A DNA stretch of 64,000 nt, from NCBI RefSeq assembly GCF_022414535.1, contig NZ_JADWYM010000004.1:186001-250000 (forward strand), given 5' to 3'. The notes under the pieces are model-generated. The model searched no databases, had not been told where the DNA came from, and saw only the letters and a list, made by a program, of their open reading frames with translations. Shown piece by piece: positions 47,433 to 59,818 of this stretch. The translations under genes were made by a program, and so were the position numbers. Numbering within the stretch: the first letter of the stretch is position 1; each line of letters opens with the position of its first letter. This stretch comes from Streptomyces sp. MUM 2J (GTDB taxonomy: Bacteria; Actinomycetota; Actinomycetes; Streptomycetales; Streptomycetaceae).

Positions 47433-47978
47433 CTATGTCGCCTCGTGCGCGGGCGCCGGCGTCTGGGCGTCCCGCTGGACCGGAACACGGGCGTCCGGGT
47501 GGGGCGGGGCGACACGGGTCACGGGCGGCGGGCAGGAACCGGCGCCTTTGACGAGAGCGCGCAGCTCGCGGATCTCCGCTTCGAGGGTGAGGCGGCGCTG
47601 GTGGGTGTCGTAGAGGTAGCGGATCTTGGTGCGCAGGGCCCAGGGGTCGATGGGCTTGGAGACCAGGTCGGCGACGCCGAGGGCGAAGGCGGCGGCGGTC
47701 AGGTCCGGGTCGCGGCCGAAGCCGGTGAGCAGGACGACGGGGATGTGCCGGCTCTGGTCCAGGCGCCGCAGGTAGCGGACGACCTCCAGGCCGCTCATGC
47801 CGGGCATCTGCACGTCCAGCACGAGGAGACCGACCCGGCCGCGCAGCACCTGCTTGAGCGCCTCGTCGCCGCTGGTGGCGCGGCTGAGTGGGCGGCCGAG
47901 CGGGATGAGGGCGCTCTCCAGTGCGAACAGCGCGCCCGGGTGGTCGTCGACGATCAGGATCTCGGCATCCGACGGCAT
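47433..47978 (-). CDS. orphan single-domain response regulator
   Basis: 181 residues from ATG 47978, preceded by AAAGGGACG. Receiver domain about 6-122: ILIVDDHPGALFALESAL, phosphoacceptor Asp in LLVLDVQMPGMSGLEVVRYL, Thr in VVLLTGFGRD and Lys in DLVSKPIDPWALRTKI. Then a short helix (YDTHQRRLTLEAEIRELRAL) that may form a coiled coil, and a Pro-rich tail. There is no DNA-binding or enzymatic output domain, so it must act through protein contact. No histidine kinase is in the window. It precedes pepN and may be co-transcribed with it. Confidence 0.88.
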   Translation of the reverse strand: MPSDAEILIVDDHPGALFALESALIPLGRPLSRATSGDEALKQVLRGRVGLLVLDVQMPGMSGLEVVRYLRRLDQSRHIPVVLLTGFGRDPDLTAAAFALGVADLVSKPIDPWALRTKIRYLYDTHQRRLTLEAEIRELRALVKGAGSCPPPVTRVAPPHPDARVPVQRDAQTPAPAHEAT

Positions 47979-48217
47979 GGCCCGACGTCCCTTTCGCGGT
48001 GGGACCACCAGCTTACGTCCGCGACGCTGACGCCGCGTGCCCGTGGACTCACCTGCTGTGCGGATGCCGGGCGGCGGGGGGCGTGTCCCGCGGGATCTGC
48101 TCCGGGTCTGCCGAAGGGGCGGGCGGGTGGCCGCCGCGGTGGGGCGGGGGCGGACCGGCGCCGGAGGCGGTGAGGACCTGCGGGCGCCGGACGCCGTGGG
48201 GCGGACGGGCGGCGGAT

Positions 48218-48598
48218 TCAGCCTGCGGCGCGGGTCGGGGCGGCGGCGGTGTTCCCGGCGGCGTCGGCGCTGCTCCCGGCGGTCTCGGCGATTCCCTCAT
48301 GGTGTCTGATGACTTCAGCGATGATGAAGTTCAGGAACTTCTCGGCGAACGCCGGGTCCAGCTTGGCGCTCTCGGCCAGGGAGCGCAGCCGGGCGATCTG
48401 GCGGGCCTCGCGGTCGGGGTCGGCGGGCGGCAGCTGGTGGGCGGCCTTGAGGTGACCGACCTGCTGGGTGCACTTGAAGCGCTCGGCGAGCATGTGGACG
48501 ACGGCCGCGTCGATGTTGTCGATGCTGTCGCGGAGCCGGGCGAGTTCGGCGCGCACGGCGGGCTCGACCTCACCGGTACCGGTGTTGCTGGTGGTCAT
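48218..48598 (-). CDS. chorismate mutase (AroQ class)
   Basis: 126 residues from ATG 48598. All-helical AroQ fold: LARLRDSIDNIDAAVVHMLA (Arg and Asp of helix 1), ERFKCTQQVGHLKAAHQLPP (Lys and Arg), PDREARQIARLRSLAESAKL, FAEKFLNFIIAEVIRHHEGI. It converts chorismate to prephenate toward Phe and Tyr. The segment AERFKCTQQVGHLKAAHQLP is typical of actinobacterial stand-alone mutases that are activated by DAHP synthase. The last 20 residues are a low-complexity Ala/Thr tail. Divergent from the protease gene with a 104-base gap. Confidence 0.92.
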   Translation of the reverse strand: MTTSNTGTGEVEPAVRAELARLRDSIDNIDAAVVHMLAERFKCTQQVGHLKAAHQLPPADPDREARQIARLRSLAESAKLDPAFAEKFLNFIIAEVIRHHEGIAETAGSSADAAGNTAAAPTRAAG

Positions 48599-48702
48599 GG
48601 CGGTCCACCCTAGTGCGTCGACGTGCGGCATGGTGATCTGCGGGTGCCGGGTGGAACCTGCGTAGAGTGGAATCGGGTTCAGGGCGTCTTGGGGGTTCGG
48701 GC

Positions 48703-49599
48703 GTGGCGAACGGCGGACCGGTCGAGCATGGCTACCCGCATCTGGAGACGGTGCGGGCCGCGATCACGGCGTTGTACCGGCGCCTGTCCAACGACACGGT
48801 CCGGACGTTCGCGACGAGCGTGGCGCCGGCGGACGTGGCGTTCTGCGACACCGACGATCTGCATCTGGGCGCCCAGCGGGTGGCGCGGGAGCTGGTGCGG
48901 CACTTCCGGCTGCCGGATGCGCGGGTGATCGTGTCCTTCCGCGAGATGACGCACGCCGCGAACGTCGAACTCACGGCGGGCCCGGAGTACTTCGTGGAGC
49001 TGAACGACCGGTTCCGTACGCATCGGCGGGACATCGGCGCGGCGTTGGCGCACGAGATCATGCACGTGTACCTGCACCGGCTGGATCTGGCGTTCCCGGG
49101 GACGCGGGACAACGAGATCCTCACGGACACCGCGACGACGTATCTGGGCGCGGGCTGGCTGCTGCTGGACGCCTTCCGGGAGGACGCGGTGTCGTCGCAG
49201 AAGCTGGGCTACCTCACGCCGGAGGAGTTCGGGTACGTGCTGGCGAAGCGGTCGCTGGTGTTCGGCGAGGACCCCTCGACGTGGTTCACCAGTCCGCAGG
49301 CGTACACGGCGTACGTGCGGGGCATGGAGCGGGCCCGGCGGGACGGGCAGCAGCCGCCGCTGACCGCGGCGGGGTGGGCGGGGCGCCGCCGCTACGCGCG
49401 CGACCGGCGGCAGGCCCAGGGCCACGCGCCCGGGCCGGCGGTGGACGGCGCCGGGTACTCCTTCGCGGAGGAGGGCCCCGGCCCGCTGCGGGTGACGTTC
49501 CCGTGCCCGACCTGCCACCAGCGGATCAGGGTGCCGGTGCAGGGCCGGGTGCGGGCCCGGTGCGGGCTGTGCCGGACGGTTCTGGAGTGCGACACCTGA
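48703..49599 (+). CDS. HExxH metalloprotease-like protein with C-terminal zinc ribbon
   Basis: 298 residues from GTG 48703. The zinc-protease signature is ALAHEIMHVYLHRLDLAF, with Glu in NEILTDTATTYLGAGWLLLD as a plausible third ligand. Before it: VIVSFREMTHAANVELTAGP and YFVELNDRFRTHRRDIGAAL. The C-terminus has a zinc ribbon, CPTCHQRIRVPVQGRVRARC, then GLCRTVLEC (CxxC - CxxC). No signal peptide, so the protein is cytosolic. Homologues exist in actinobacteria as hypothetical proteins, to my knowledge. It transcribes away from chorismate mutase and ends at a bidirectional terminator. Substrate unknown. Confidence 0.75.
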   Translation: MANGGPVEHGYPHLETVRAAITALYRRLSNDTVRTFATSVAPADVAFCDTDDLHLGAQRVARELVRHFRLPDARVIVSFREMTHAANVELTAGPEYFVELNDRFRTHRRDIGAALAHEIMHVYLHRLDLAFPGTRDNEILTDTATTYLGAGWLLLDAFREDAVSSQKLGYLTPEEFGYVLAKRSLVFGEDPSTWFTSPQAYTAYVRGMERARRDGQQPPLTAAGWAGRRRYARDRRQAQGHAPGPAVDGAGYSFAEEGPGPLRVTFPCPTCHQRIRVPVQGRVRARCGLCRTVLECDT

Positions 49600-49629
49600 C
49601 GTCCCGGAGGTCGGCCACCAGGCGGCCGG

Positions 49630-49656
49630 GCCCCGCCCCTGCGCCCTGGGCGGGGT
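49630..49656. terminator. bidirectional terminator, protease / VWA gene
   Basis: CCCCGCCC (49631-49638) and GGGCGGGG (49648-49655), plus a flanking G-T pair, form a hairpin with a nine-base loop right between the converging stops. Confidence 0.7.
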
Positions 49657-50381
49657 CAGGCGGGCCGCACGACGCCCCGCGCGCGGGCGGCCGCCAGCCA
49701 CCTCGGGAACTCGCCGACCAGCCGGTCGTACAGGACGGCGTCGGAGACGCTCCGCGGGTTTGTGCCCGCGGGGAAGAAGCCGGCGTTGTCGACGACCCGC
49801 ATATCCGGTACGGGCAGTTCATCCAGCTTGCGCAGGAAGTCGAACTGCTTGCCGCCGGGGTCCCCGAAGCCGATGAACTGCCAGAACAGCGGCAGCAACG
49901 CCGCCTTGCACAGGAACCGCTGCGCGGCGAGCTTGTTGATCGGGCCGCCGTCGGTCTGGAAGACGACCAGCGCGGGCTCCTCGGTGCCGCTGTCGAGGTA
50001 GTGGTCGATGACGGCGTCCATGGCGAGGTGGTAGCTGGTCCTGCCCATGTGCCCGAGCCCGGCCGCGATCCGCTCGACGCGGCCCCGGTGGTCGGTGAGG
50101 GCGATCTCGGTGACGGCGTCGACGTCGGTGGAGAAGAAGACCACCGGCACGCGCCCGTCGTCGTCGAGGTGCGCCGACAGGCCCAGTACCCGGTCGGCGA
50201 GCGCCTGCACACTGCCGTCCTGGTAGTACGGCTTCATCGAGCCCGAGTAGTCGAGCACGAGGTAGACGGCGGCCCTGAGGTCGCGCAGTCCGTGCTTCCT
50301 GAGTGACGCGCCCGCGGTCTTGTACAGGCTGACCAGCGCGGGCGCGGTCTCCTCCACCTCGGTCGCACTGATCGCGGCCAT
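49656..50381 (-). CDS. VWA domain protein (TerF-like)
   Basis: 241 residues from ATG 50381, preceded by GGGGGAGGG. A single von Willebrand A domain: MIDAS DxSxS in YLVLDYSGSMKPYYQ, the Thr position in GRTSYHLAMDAVIDHYL and the Asp in VVFQTDGGPINKLAAQ. LRKHGLRDLRAAVYLVLDYS and FWQFIGFGDPGGKQFDFLRK match the TerF/tellurium-resistance VWA family. Known: TerF-type VWA proteins belong to the Ter stress complex with TerD proteins. No TerD-like gene is adjacent. Cytosolic; partner unknown. Confidence 0.85.
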   Translation of the reverse strand: MAAISATEVEETAPALVSLYKTAGASLRKHGLRDLRAAVYLVLDYSGSMKPYYQDGSVQALADRVLGLSAHLDDDGRVPVVFFSTDVDAVTEIALTDHRGRVERIAAGLGHMGRTSYHLAMDAVIDHYLDSGTEEPALVVFQTDGGPINKLAAQRFLCKAALLPLFWQFIGFGDPGGKQFDFLRKLDELPVPDMRVVDNAGFFPAGTNPRSVSDAVLYDRLVGEFPRWLAAARARGVVRPA

Positions 50382-50618
50382 GCGACCCTCCCCCTTCGCA
50401 CACGGAACCGGCAGCCGAGAGTACGGCACCCGGACCCCCGCCTCCGGCCGTTCACCGGTATTCGCTATTTTGTTCGCCGCCGTCCCCACCGGCTCACCGT
50501 CCCCGCCCCGTCCGCCAAGGAGCCGGCTCCGTGGAACCCGAGCACCGTCACCACCTGCTTCCGCCGTTCCAGGATCGAGTCGCGCGTCCGCTGCACCCGC
50601 CACCCCGCCTGGCCGGTG

Positions 50619-50816
50619 CGCTCCGCCGGCCTCGCCTCCTGGCGGGGCCACCTCGGCGGTCTGCTGGCCGGCGCGGCGGTGACCGCAGCGTACGCGTACG
50701 CTCCCAGGAACGGCGGTCGGGCACTGGTCCGGGCCGCGGCGTGTGTGACGCTGCCGGCGCTGCTCGCGCTGTGCACATGGGCGAAGGTTGTGGAGCTGAC
50801 AGGAGGGGCGGCCTGA
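50619..50816 (+). pseudogene. C-terminal remnant of a rhomboid protease
   Basis: The frame reads SWRGHLGGLLAGAAVTAAYA and then TLPALLALCTWAKVVELTG. SW-x-GHLGGLLAGA contains the catalytic His of rhomboid intramembrane serine proteases (usually SWQGHLGGL) and the last transmembrane helix. The upstream helices and the GxSG nucleophile are absent: no membrane-like sequence precedes it in any frame between 50382 and 50619. A fragment of about 65 residues, non-functional. Confidence 0.6.
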
Positions 50817-50835
50817 CCGGGCCGCGGTGACTGCG

Positions 50836-51750
50836 ATGAGACGTATCGGATTGCTGCTGCTGGCGGTCGTGCCCGTCGTGGCCGGAACGCTGTTCTACCT
50901 GTTCGGGCCCGGCGGGTCCGACGCGGCACCCGTCGCCGCCCAGACCGCCTCCCCTCGGAACGCCAAGGACGCCAAGGCGCGGGCCGAGCAGTCGGCCCCC
51001 ACGCAGAAGTCGGAGGACGACCAGGTCATCGCCGACGCCCCGCCGGGCCTGGCCGCACCCGCCAAGAAGGAGCTGGCCCAGAAGATCGTCTCCACCGCCG
51101 AGAACTCCACGCTCCGCTGGCGCACCGCCTACGACCGCGTCGAGGACATCGGCGACGGCTGCGGCTACACCGCCGGCATCATCGGCTTCTGCACCGGCAC
51201 CCACGACCTGCTGTCCCTGGTCGAGCACTACACCGAGGACCACCCCGGCAACGGCCTGGAGCCGTACCTGCCCGCCCTGCGCAAGGTCGACGGCACCGAC
51301 TCCCACCAGGGCCTGGACCCCGGTTTCCGGGCCGCCTGGAAGGCCGAGGCGCAGCTCCCCGTCTTCCGCGCGGCCCAGGACCACGAGCGCGACCACGTCT
51401 ACTTCGCCCCCTCCGTCCGCCTCGCCAAGCTCGACGGCCTCGGCACGCTCGGCCAGTTCATCTACTACGACGCGATGGTCTTCCACGGCCCCGGCATCGA
51501 CAGGGACGGCTTCTACGTGCTGCGCGACCGCGCCATGGAGAAGGTGAAGACCCCGGCCGAGGGCGGCGACGAGAAGACCTACCTCAGCACCTTCCTCGGC
51601 ATCCGCCGCGCCGCCATGAAGGAGCGCCGCGCCACCCTGGACACCTCCCGCATCGACACCGCCCAGCGCCGCTTCCTCGCCAACGGCAACATGGACCTGA
51701 CCACCCCGCTGGTGTGGTCGGTGTACGGGGAGCGGTACCGGTTGCCGTGA
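50836..51750 (+). CDS. chitosanase, glycoside hydrolase family 46
   Basis: 304 residues from ATG 50836 (in-frame GTG 50827 nine bases earlier). An N-terminal hydrophobic segment LLLLAVVPVVAGTLFYLFGP serves as secretion signal or anchor. After a low-complexity linker the GH46 domain starts at about residue 75: KKELAQKIVSTAENSTLRWR with catalytic Glu, RVEDIGDGCGYTAG with catalytic Asp, then FCTGTHDLLSLVEHYTEDHP, HERDHVYFAPSVRLAKLDGL and GQFIYYDAMVFHGPG. It hydrolyses chitosan outside the cell. The Arg usual in DIGDGRGYT of the N174-type enzyme is Cys here. No terminator is clear in the 51751-52131 stretch. Confidence 0.92.
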   Translation: MRRIGLLLLAVVPVVAGTLFYLFGPGGSDAAPVAAQTASPRNAKDAKARAEQSAPTQKSEDDQVIADAPPGLAAPAKKELAQKIVSTAENSTLRWRTAYDRVEDIGDGCGYTAGIIGFCTGTHDLLSLVEHYTEDHPGNGLEPYLPALRKVDGTDSHQGLDPGFRAAWKAEAQLPVFRAAQDHERDHVYFAPSVRLAKLDGLGTLGQFIYYDAMVFHGPGIDRDGFYVLRDRAMEKVKTPAEGGDEKTYLSTFLGIRRAAMKERRATLDTSRIDTAQRRFLANGNMDLTTPLVWSVYGERYRLP

Positions 51751-52239
51751 CATCCCCGCCGCCCTGAGGAACGGCGGTGCGCCGCCCGGCCCACCGCCGC
51801 GGGCCGCGATGCCGGGGCCCCTTCACCGCGCGCCGGGACGGCCCCGGTCCCGCCCTCGCTCCACGGGGCCGGCACGGCCCGTGGAGCCGCCGCCACGGGG
51901 CCGGCAGCCCGGCCGGGCCCCCCGACCCGCCGCTGTCCCGGGCCTTCTCCGCGGAGACGAGGACACGGGCACGACGGGAGGGCGATCGGCAGGGCGCTCC
52001 GTCAGGTGCCGGGGCGCCGTGCGGTGAGGCCGGCCTCGGCCCCCGACGTCGTGGCGGCTCGCCGGCCGGGCCTGTTCGGCGTGCTCACCGTCGCCGCCCG
52101 GGCCGCGCCCGGGGGTGGCCGGGAAAGGCGGCGGCGCCTGCCAGGTAGTCCGGTCGGGGACAGGTGGCAGGCGCCGTCTGTGTTCCGTACGCCGTTGTAC
52201 GGGACGTGTGGGGGGTGACCCAGCGGGTCACCCGGGGTG
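51751..52239. other. intergenic region between chitosanase and gltD
   Basis: 489 very G+C-rich bases between converging genes with no supported gene. The only structured element is the gltD terminator at 52132-52176. Confidence 0.5.
52132..52176 (-). terminator. gltD terminator
   Basis: CGGCGCCTGCCA (52132-52143) pairs perfectly with TGGCAGGCGCCG (52165-52176), 12 bp, loop 21 bases, 64 bases past the gltD stop. Confidence 0.7.
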
Positions 52240-53695
52240 TCAGACCATCAGTGCGCGGTCCGTCGGGCGGATCGGGGCCGGCAGGTCGCTGACGCCGGTC
52301 AGGGCCCGGTCGACCCCGCGGGCGGCCGAGCGGCCCTCGGCGATCGCCCAGACGATCAGCGACTGGCCGCGACCGGCGTCGCCGGCGACGTACACGCCCG
52401 GCACGTTGGTCCGGAAGTCGGCGTCCCGGGCGATGTTACCGCGTTCGTCGAGTTCCAGGCCGAACTGGTCGACGAGGCCGTTGTCGCGGTCGGTGCCCGT
52501 GAAGCCCATGGCCAGGGTGACCAGCTGGGCGGGGATCTTGCGCTCGGTGCCCGGCTTCCGGGTCAGCCTGCCGTCGACGAACTCGACCTCGACCAGGTGC
52601 AGCCACTGCACGTTGCCGTCCTCGTCGCCCTCGAAGTGGGTGGTGGAGACGGAGTAGACCCGCTCGCCGCCCTCCTCGTGCGCGGAGGTGACCTTGTAGA
52701 GCATCGGGAAGGTCGGCCAGGGCTGGCTGACCGGGTTCCGCTCCTCTCCCGGCCGCGGCATGATCTCCAGCTGCGTCACCGAGGCCGCGCCCTGGCGGTG
52801 GGCGGTGCCCACGCAGTCGGCGCCGGTGTCGCCGCCGCCGATGACGACGACGTGCTTGCCCTCGGCCGAGATCGGGGCGGTGACGTAGTCGCCCTCCTGG
52901 ACCTTGTTGGCCAGCGGCAGGTACTCCATGGCCTGGTGGATGCCCTGGAGCTCGCGACCCGGGACCGGCAGGTCGCGGGCGGTCGTCGCGCCGACGGCCA
53001 GCACGACGGCGTCGTAGCGCTTCTTCAGGTCCGTGGCCTTCAGGTCGCGGCCGATCTCGATGCCGGTGCGGAAGCGGGTGCCCTCCGCGCGCATCTGCTC
53101 GATACGGCGGTTGATGTGCCGCTTCTCCATCTTGAACTCGGGGATGCCGTAGCGCAGGAGGCCGCCGACGCGGTCCGCACGCTCGTAGACGGCGACCGTG
53201 TGCCCGGCCCGGGTCAGCTGCTGGGCCGCGGCCAGGCCCGCGGGGCCGGAACCGACGACCGCGACCGTCTTGCCGGACAGGCGCTCGGGGATCTGCGGGG
53301 CGACGCCCCCGGTCTCCCACGCCTTGTCGATGATGGAGACCTCGACGTTCTTGATGGTGACCGCCGGCTGGTTGATGCCGAGCACGCACGCGGACTCGCA
53401 CGGCGCCGGGCACAGGCGGCCGGTGAACTCCGGGAAGTTGTTGGTGGCGTGCAGGCGCTCCTGCGCGGCCGACCAGTCCTCGCGGTAGGCGTAGTCGTTC
53501 CACTCGGGGATCAGGTTCCCCAGCGGGCAGCCGTTGTGGCAGAACGGGATGCCGCAGTCCATGCAGCGGCTGGCCTGCTTGCTGATGATGGGCAGCAGGG
53601 AGCCGGGGACGTAGACCTCGTTCCAGTCCTTGACACGCTCGGAGACCGGGCGGGACCTGGCGACCTCGCGGCCGTGGTTGAGAAAGCCCTTCGGG

Positions 53696-53703
<8 letters not shown>
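52240..53703 (-). CDS. gltD: glutamate synthase small subunit
   Basis: 487 residues from ATG 53703, overlapping the gltB stop by eight bases. N-terminal cysteine-rich region for two [4Fe-4S] clusters: [18 protein letters not shown] and [19 protein letters not shown] site [25 protein letters not shown] site [18 protein letters not shown], and the FAD-closing motif [20 protein letters not shown]. It passes electrons from NADPH to GltB, which makes two glutamates from glutamine and 2-oxoglutarate. Second gene of the gltBD operon. Confidence 0.98.
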
Positions 53704-58291
<4,588 letters not shown>

Positions 58292-58375
58292 CGGCTCTCC
58301 CGTCGTCGTCAATTGGCATATGCAGGTGCCGAGGGACGACGTTGGCCCTCTGCGGAGAATGCACACAGGTGCAAA

Positions 58376-58391
58376 ATTTCGTGCAGGTTAC
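58376..58391 (-). promoter_or_regulatory. GlnR-like binding site upstream of gltB
   Basis: Read toward gltB: GTAAC (58387-58391), six bases, GAAAT (58376-58380). The Streptomyces GlnR box is gTnAC-n6-GaAAC, so nine of the ten half-site bases fit. Inference: nitrogen-responsive control of gltBD. Confidence 0.55.
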
Positions 58392-58633
58392 ATGATGGAG
58401 CGCTTCTCGGGAACCGGATACCGCGTTCCAGCATGCGGACGCCCGGGTGTGCGGCGGGGGTGTGCACACCGCGGCGGGAAGTATGGGGTGGCCGCTGCGA
58501 ACAGATCGGTGTCCGGCGACCCGAGGGCGAGGCGGGCATCGTCGCCCGTCCCTGAGTACGCCGCAGGCGTCATTGCCCACAGCGCTTACGGCTCATGCCC
58601 CGTGGTCACGCAGTCGAAACCAACGAGTAATGG

Positions 58634-58663
58634 GCTACTTATGCGGCCCGTCGCATAAGTAGC
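58634..58663 (-). repeat. perfect 12-bp inverted repeat, A+T-rich arms
   Basis: GCTACTTATGCG (58634-58645) and CGCATAAGTAGC (58652-58663) with a six-base spacer, eight bases after the VIT1 stop. It may terminate the VIT1 transcript, but the arms are A+T-rich for a streptomycete terminator, so an operator for gltB is also possible. Confidence 0.6.
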
Positions 58664-58670
58664 AGCCGGG

Positions 58671-59402
58671 TCATCCTACGGCGGTTCCGAACAGACTGCC
58701 CAGGGCGTACGTCACAGCGGCCGCGGCACCACCCAGGGCCAGCTGCCGCACACCGCTGAACCACCAGGAACGCGCGGTCACCTTGGCCACCACCGCACCG
58801 CACAGGAAGAGCCCGAGCAGCGCGAGCAGCACGGCCGGCCAGAGCGCAGCCGCGCCCAGCAGGTAGGGCAGGACGGGCAGCAGGGCACCGACCGCGAAGG
58901 ACCCGAAGGACGACACCGCCGCGGTGAGCGGCGAGGGCAGGTCACCGGGGTCGATGCCCAACTCCTCGCGGGCGTGGATCTCCAGGGCCTGCTCGGGATC
59001 GTGCGAGAGCTGACGGGCGACCTCGCGGGCCAGCGCCGGCTCCACCCCCCGCGCCTCGTACAGGGCCGCGAGCTCGGCTTCCTCGTCCTGGGGGTGCCGC
59101 CTCAGCTCGCGCCGCTCGACGGCCAGTTCCGCCTCGACCAGTTCGCGTTGCGAGGCGACGGAGGTGTACTCGCCGGCCGCCATCGAGAAGGCGCCGGCGG
59201 CCAGGCCCGCGAGGCCGGTCAGCACGATGGCGTGCGGACCGACCGCGCCACCCGCGACGCCGGTCATCAGGGCGAGGTTGGAGACCAGACCGTCCATCGC
59301 ACCGAACACGGCGGGTCGCAGCCAGCCCCCGTTGACGTCGCGGTGCGTGTGGTTGTCGCGGTGCGCGACATGCAGCGCGGCTTCGGTTTCGATGATGGCC
59401 AT
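58671..59402 (-). CDS. VIT1/CCC1 family iron/manganese transporter
   Basis: 243 residues from ATG 59402. CCC1/VIT fold with five predicted helices: LRPAVFGAMDGLVSNLALMT (helix 1, conserved Asp-Gly), AIVLTGLAGLAAGAFSMAAG with EYTSVASQRELVEAELAVER (the start of the charged metal-binding helices), a hydrophilic domain about 100-150, then FGSFAVGALLPVLPYLLGAA and the C-terminal helices. Plant and yeast relatives sequester Fe2+/Mn2+ in vacuoles; bacterial ones are thought to export or balance these metals. The upstream region has two partial iron-box matches. Confidence 0.9.
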   Translation of the reverse strand: MAIIETEAALHVAHRDNHTHRDVNGGWLRPAVFGAMDGLVSNLALMTGVAGGAVGPHAIVLTGLAGLAAGAFSMAAGEYTSVASQRELVEAELAVERRELRRHPQDEEAELAALYEARGVEPALAREVARQLSHDPEQALEIHAREELGIDPGDLPSPLTAAVSSFGSFAVGALLPVLPYLLGAAALWPAVLLALLGLFLCGAVVAKVTARSWWFSGVRQLALGGAAAAVTYALGSLFGTAVG

Positions 59403-59414
59403 ACGAGCCCCCAG

Positions 59415-59433
59415 GAAGCTAAGGCAAAGCTAA
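59415..59433 (-). promoter_or_regulatory. iron-box-like site 1 upstream of VIT1
   Basis: TTAGCTTTGCCTTAGCTTC read toward VIT1 agrees at 13 of 19 positions with the DmdR/IdeR iron-box consensus. It lies 13 bases before the VIT1 start, overlapping the ribosome-binding region. Confidence 0.4.
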
Positions 59434-59500
59434 GTTTGGACGTGTTCTACTTTTCGACCATGAAGAACCTACGTCCTCGCCCGCCCCCGCGCCAGCAAGG

Positions 59501-59519
59501 AGAGGCTGGGCTAACCTGC
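59501..59519 (-). promoter_or_regulatory. iron-box-like site 2 upstream of VIT1
   Basis: It contains GGCTAACCT (59509-59517, plus strand), an exact half of the DmdR/IdeR consensus; the other half is degenerate (13 of 19 overall). Confidence 0.35.
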
Positions 59520-59768
59520 GGGTTTACCCCTCGGTGCCCACCTGAAGGGCATCATCCGCACAGACGCGATCGGGCAGGCGCGGCCCGCGGCCATCTTCCC
59601 CGGGCACCGGCCGGCGCCCCCGTCGCGCACTGTCGCGCACTCCCCCACAGCCGCCCGCCGCGGCGCCTGATCCGGTCCGCCCCGGCGGGGGCGCGCAGGC
59701 GGGGCCACCACCGCACCGCGGCCGCCCCCGGACCTTCCCCGACAATCCCCGGCCACCGCGGACACGCC
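59520..59768. other. intergenic region, lgt to VIT1
   Basis: About 250 G+C-rich bases before the lgt terminator. The open frames here are Arg/Pro-rich and look like chance; no gene is supported. Confidence 0.4.
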
Positions 59769-59800
59769 CGAGGGCGCCCGGAAGGATCCGGGCGCCCTCG
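59769..59800 (-). terminator. lgt terminator
   Basis: CGAGGGCGCCCGG (59769-59781) pairs perfectly with CCGGGCGCCCTCG (59788-59800), loop AAGGAT, 18 bases past the lgt stop. Confidence 0.9.
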
Positions 59801-59818
59801 TCGCCGTGCAGCGGGTCG

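Larger units (their letters stand above)
58292..58670. promoter_or_regulatory. gltB upstream region
   Basis: 379 bases, noticeably lower in G+C than the surroundings, with no supported gene. It holds a GlnR-like site at 58376-58391 and an A+T-rich palindrome at 58634-58663. I do not see an obvious -10/-35 pair. Confidence 0.5.
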
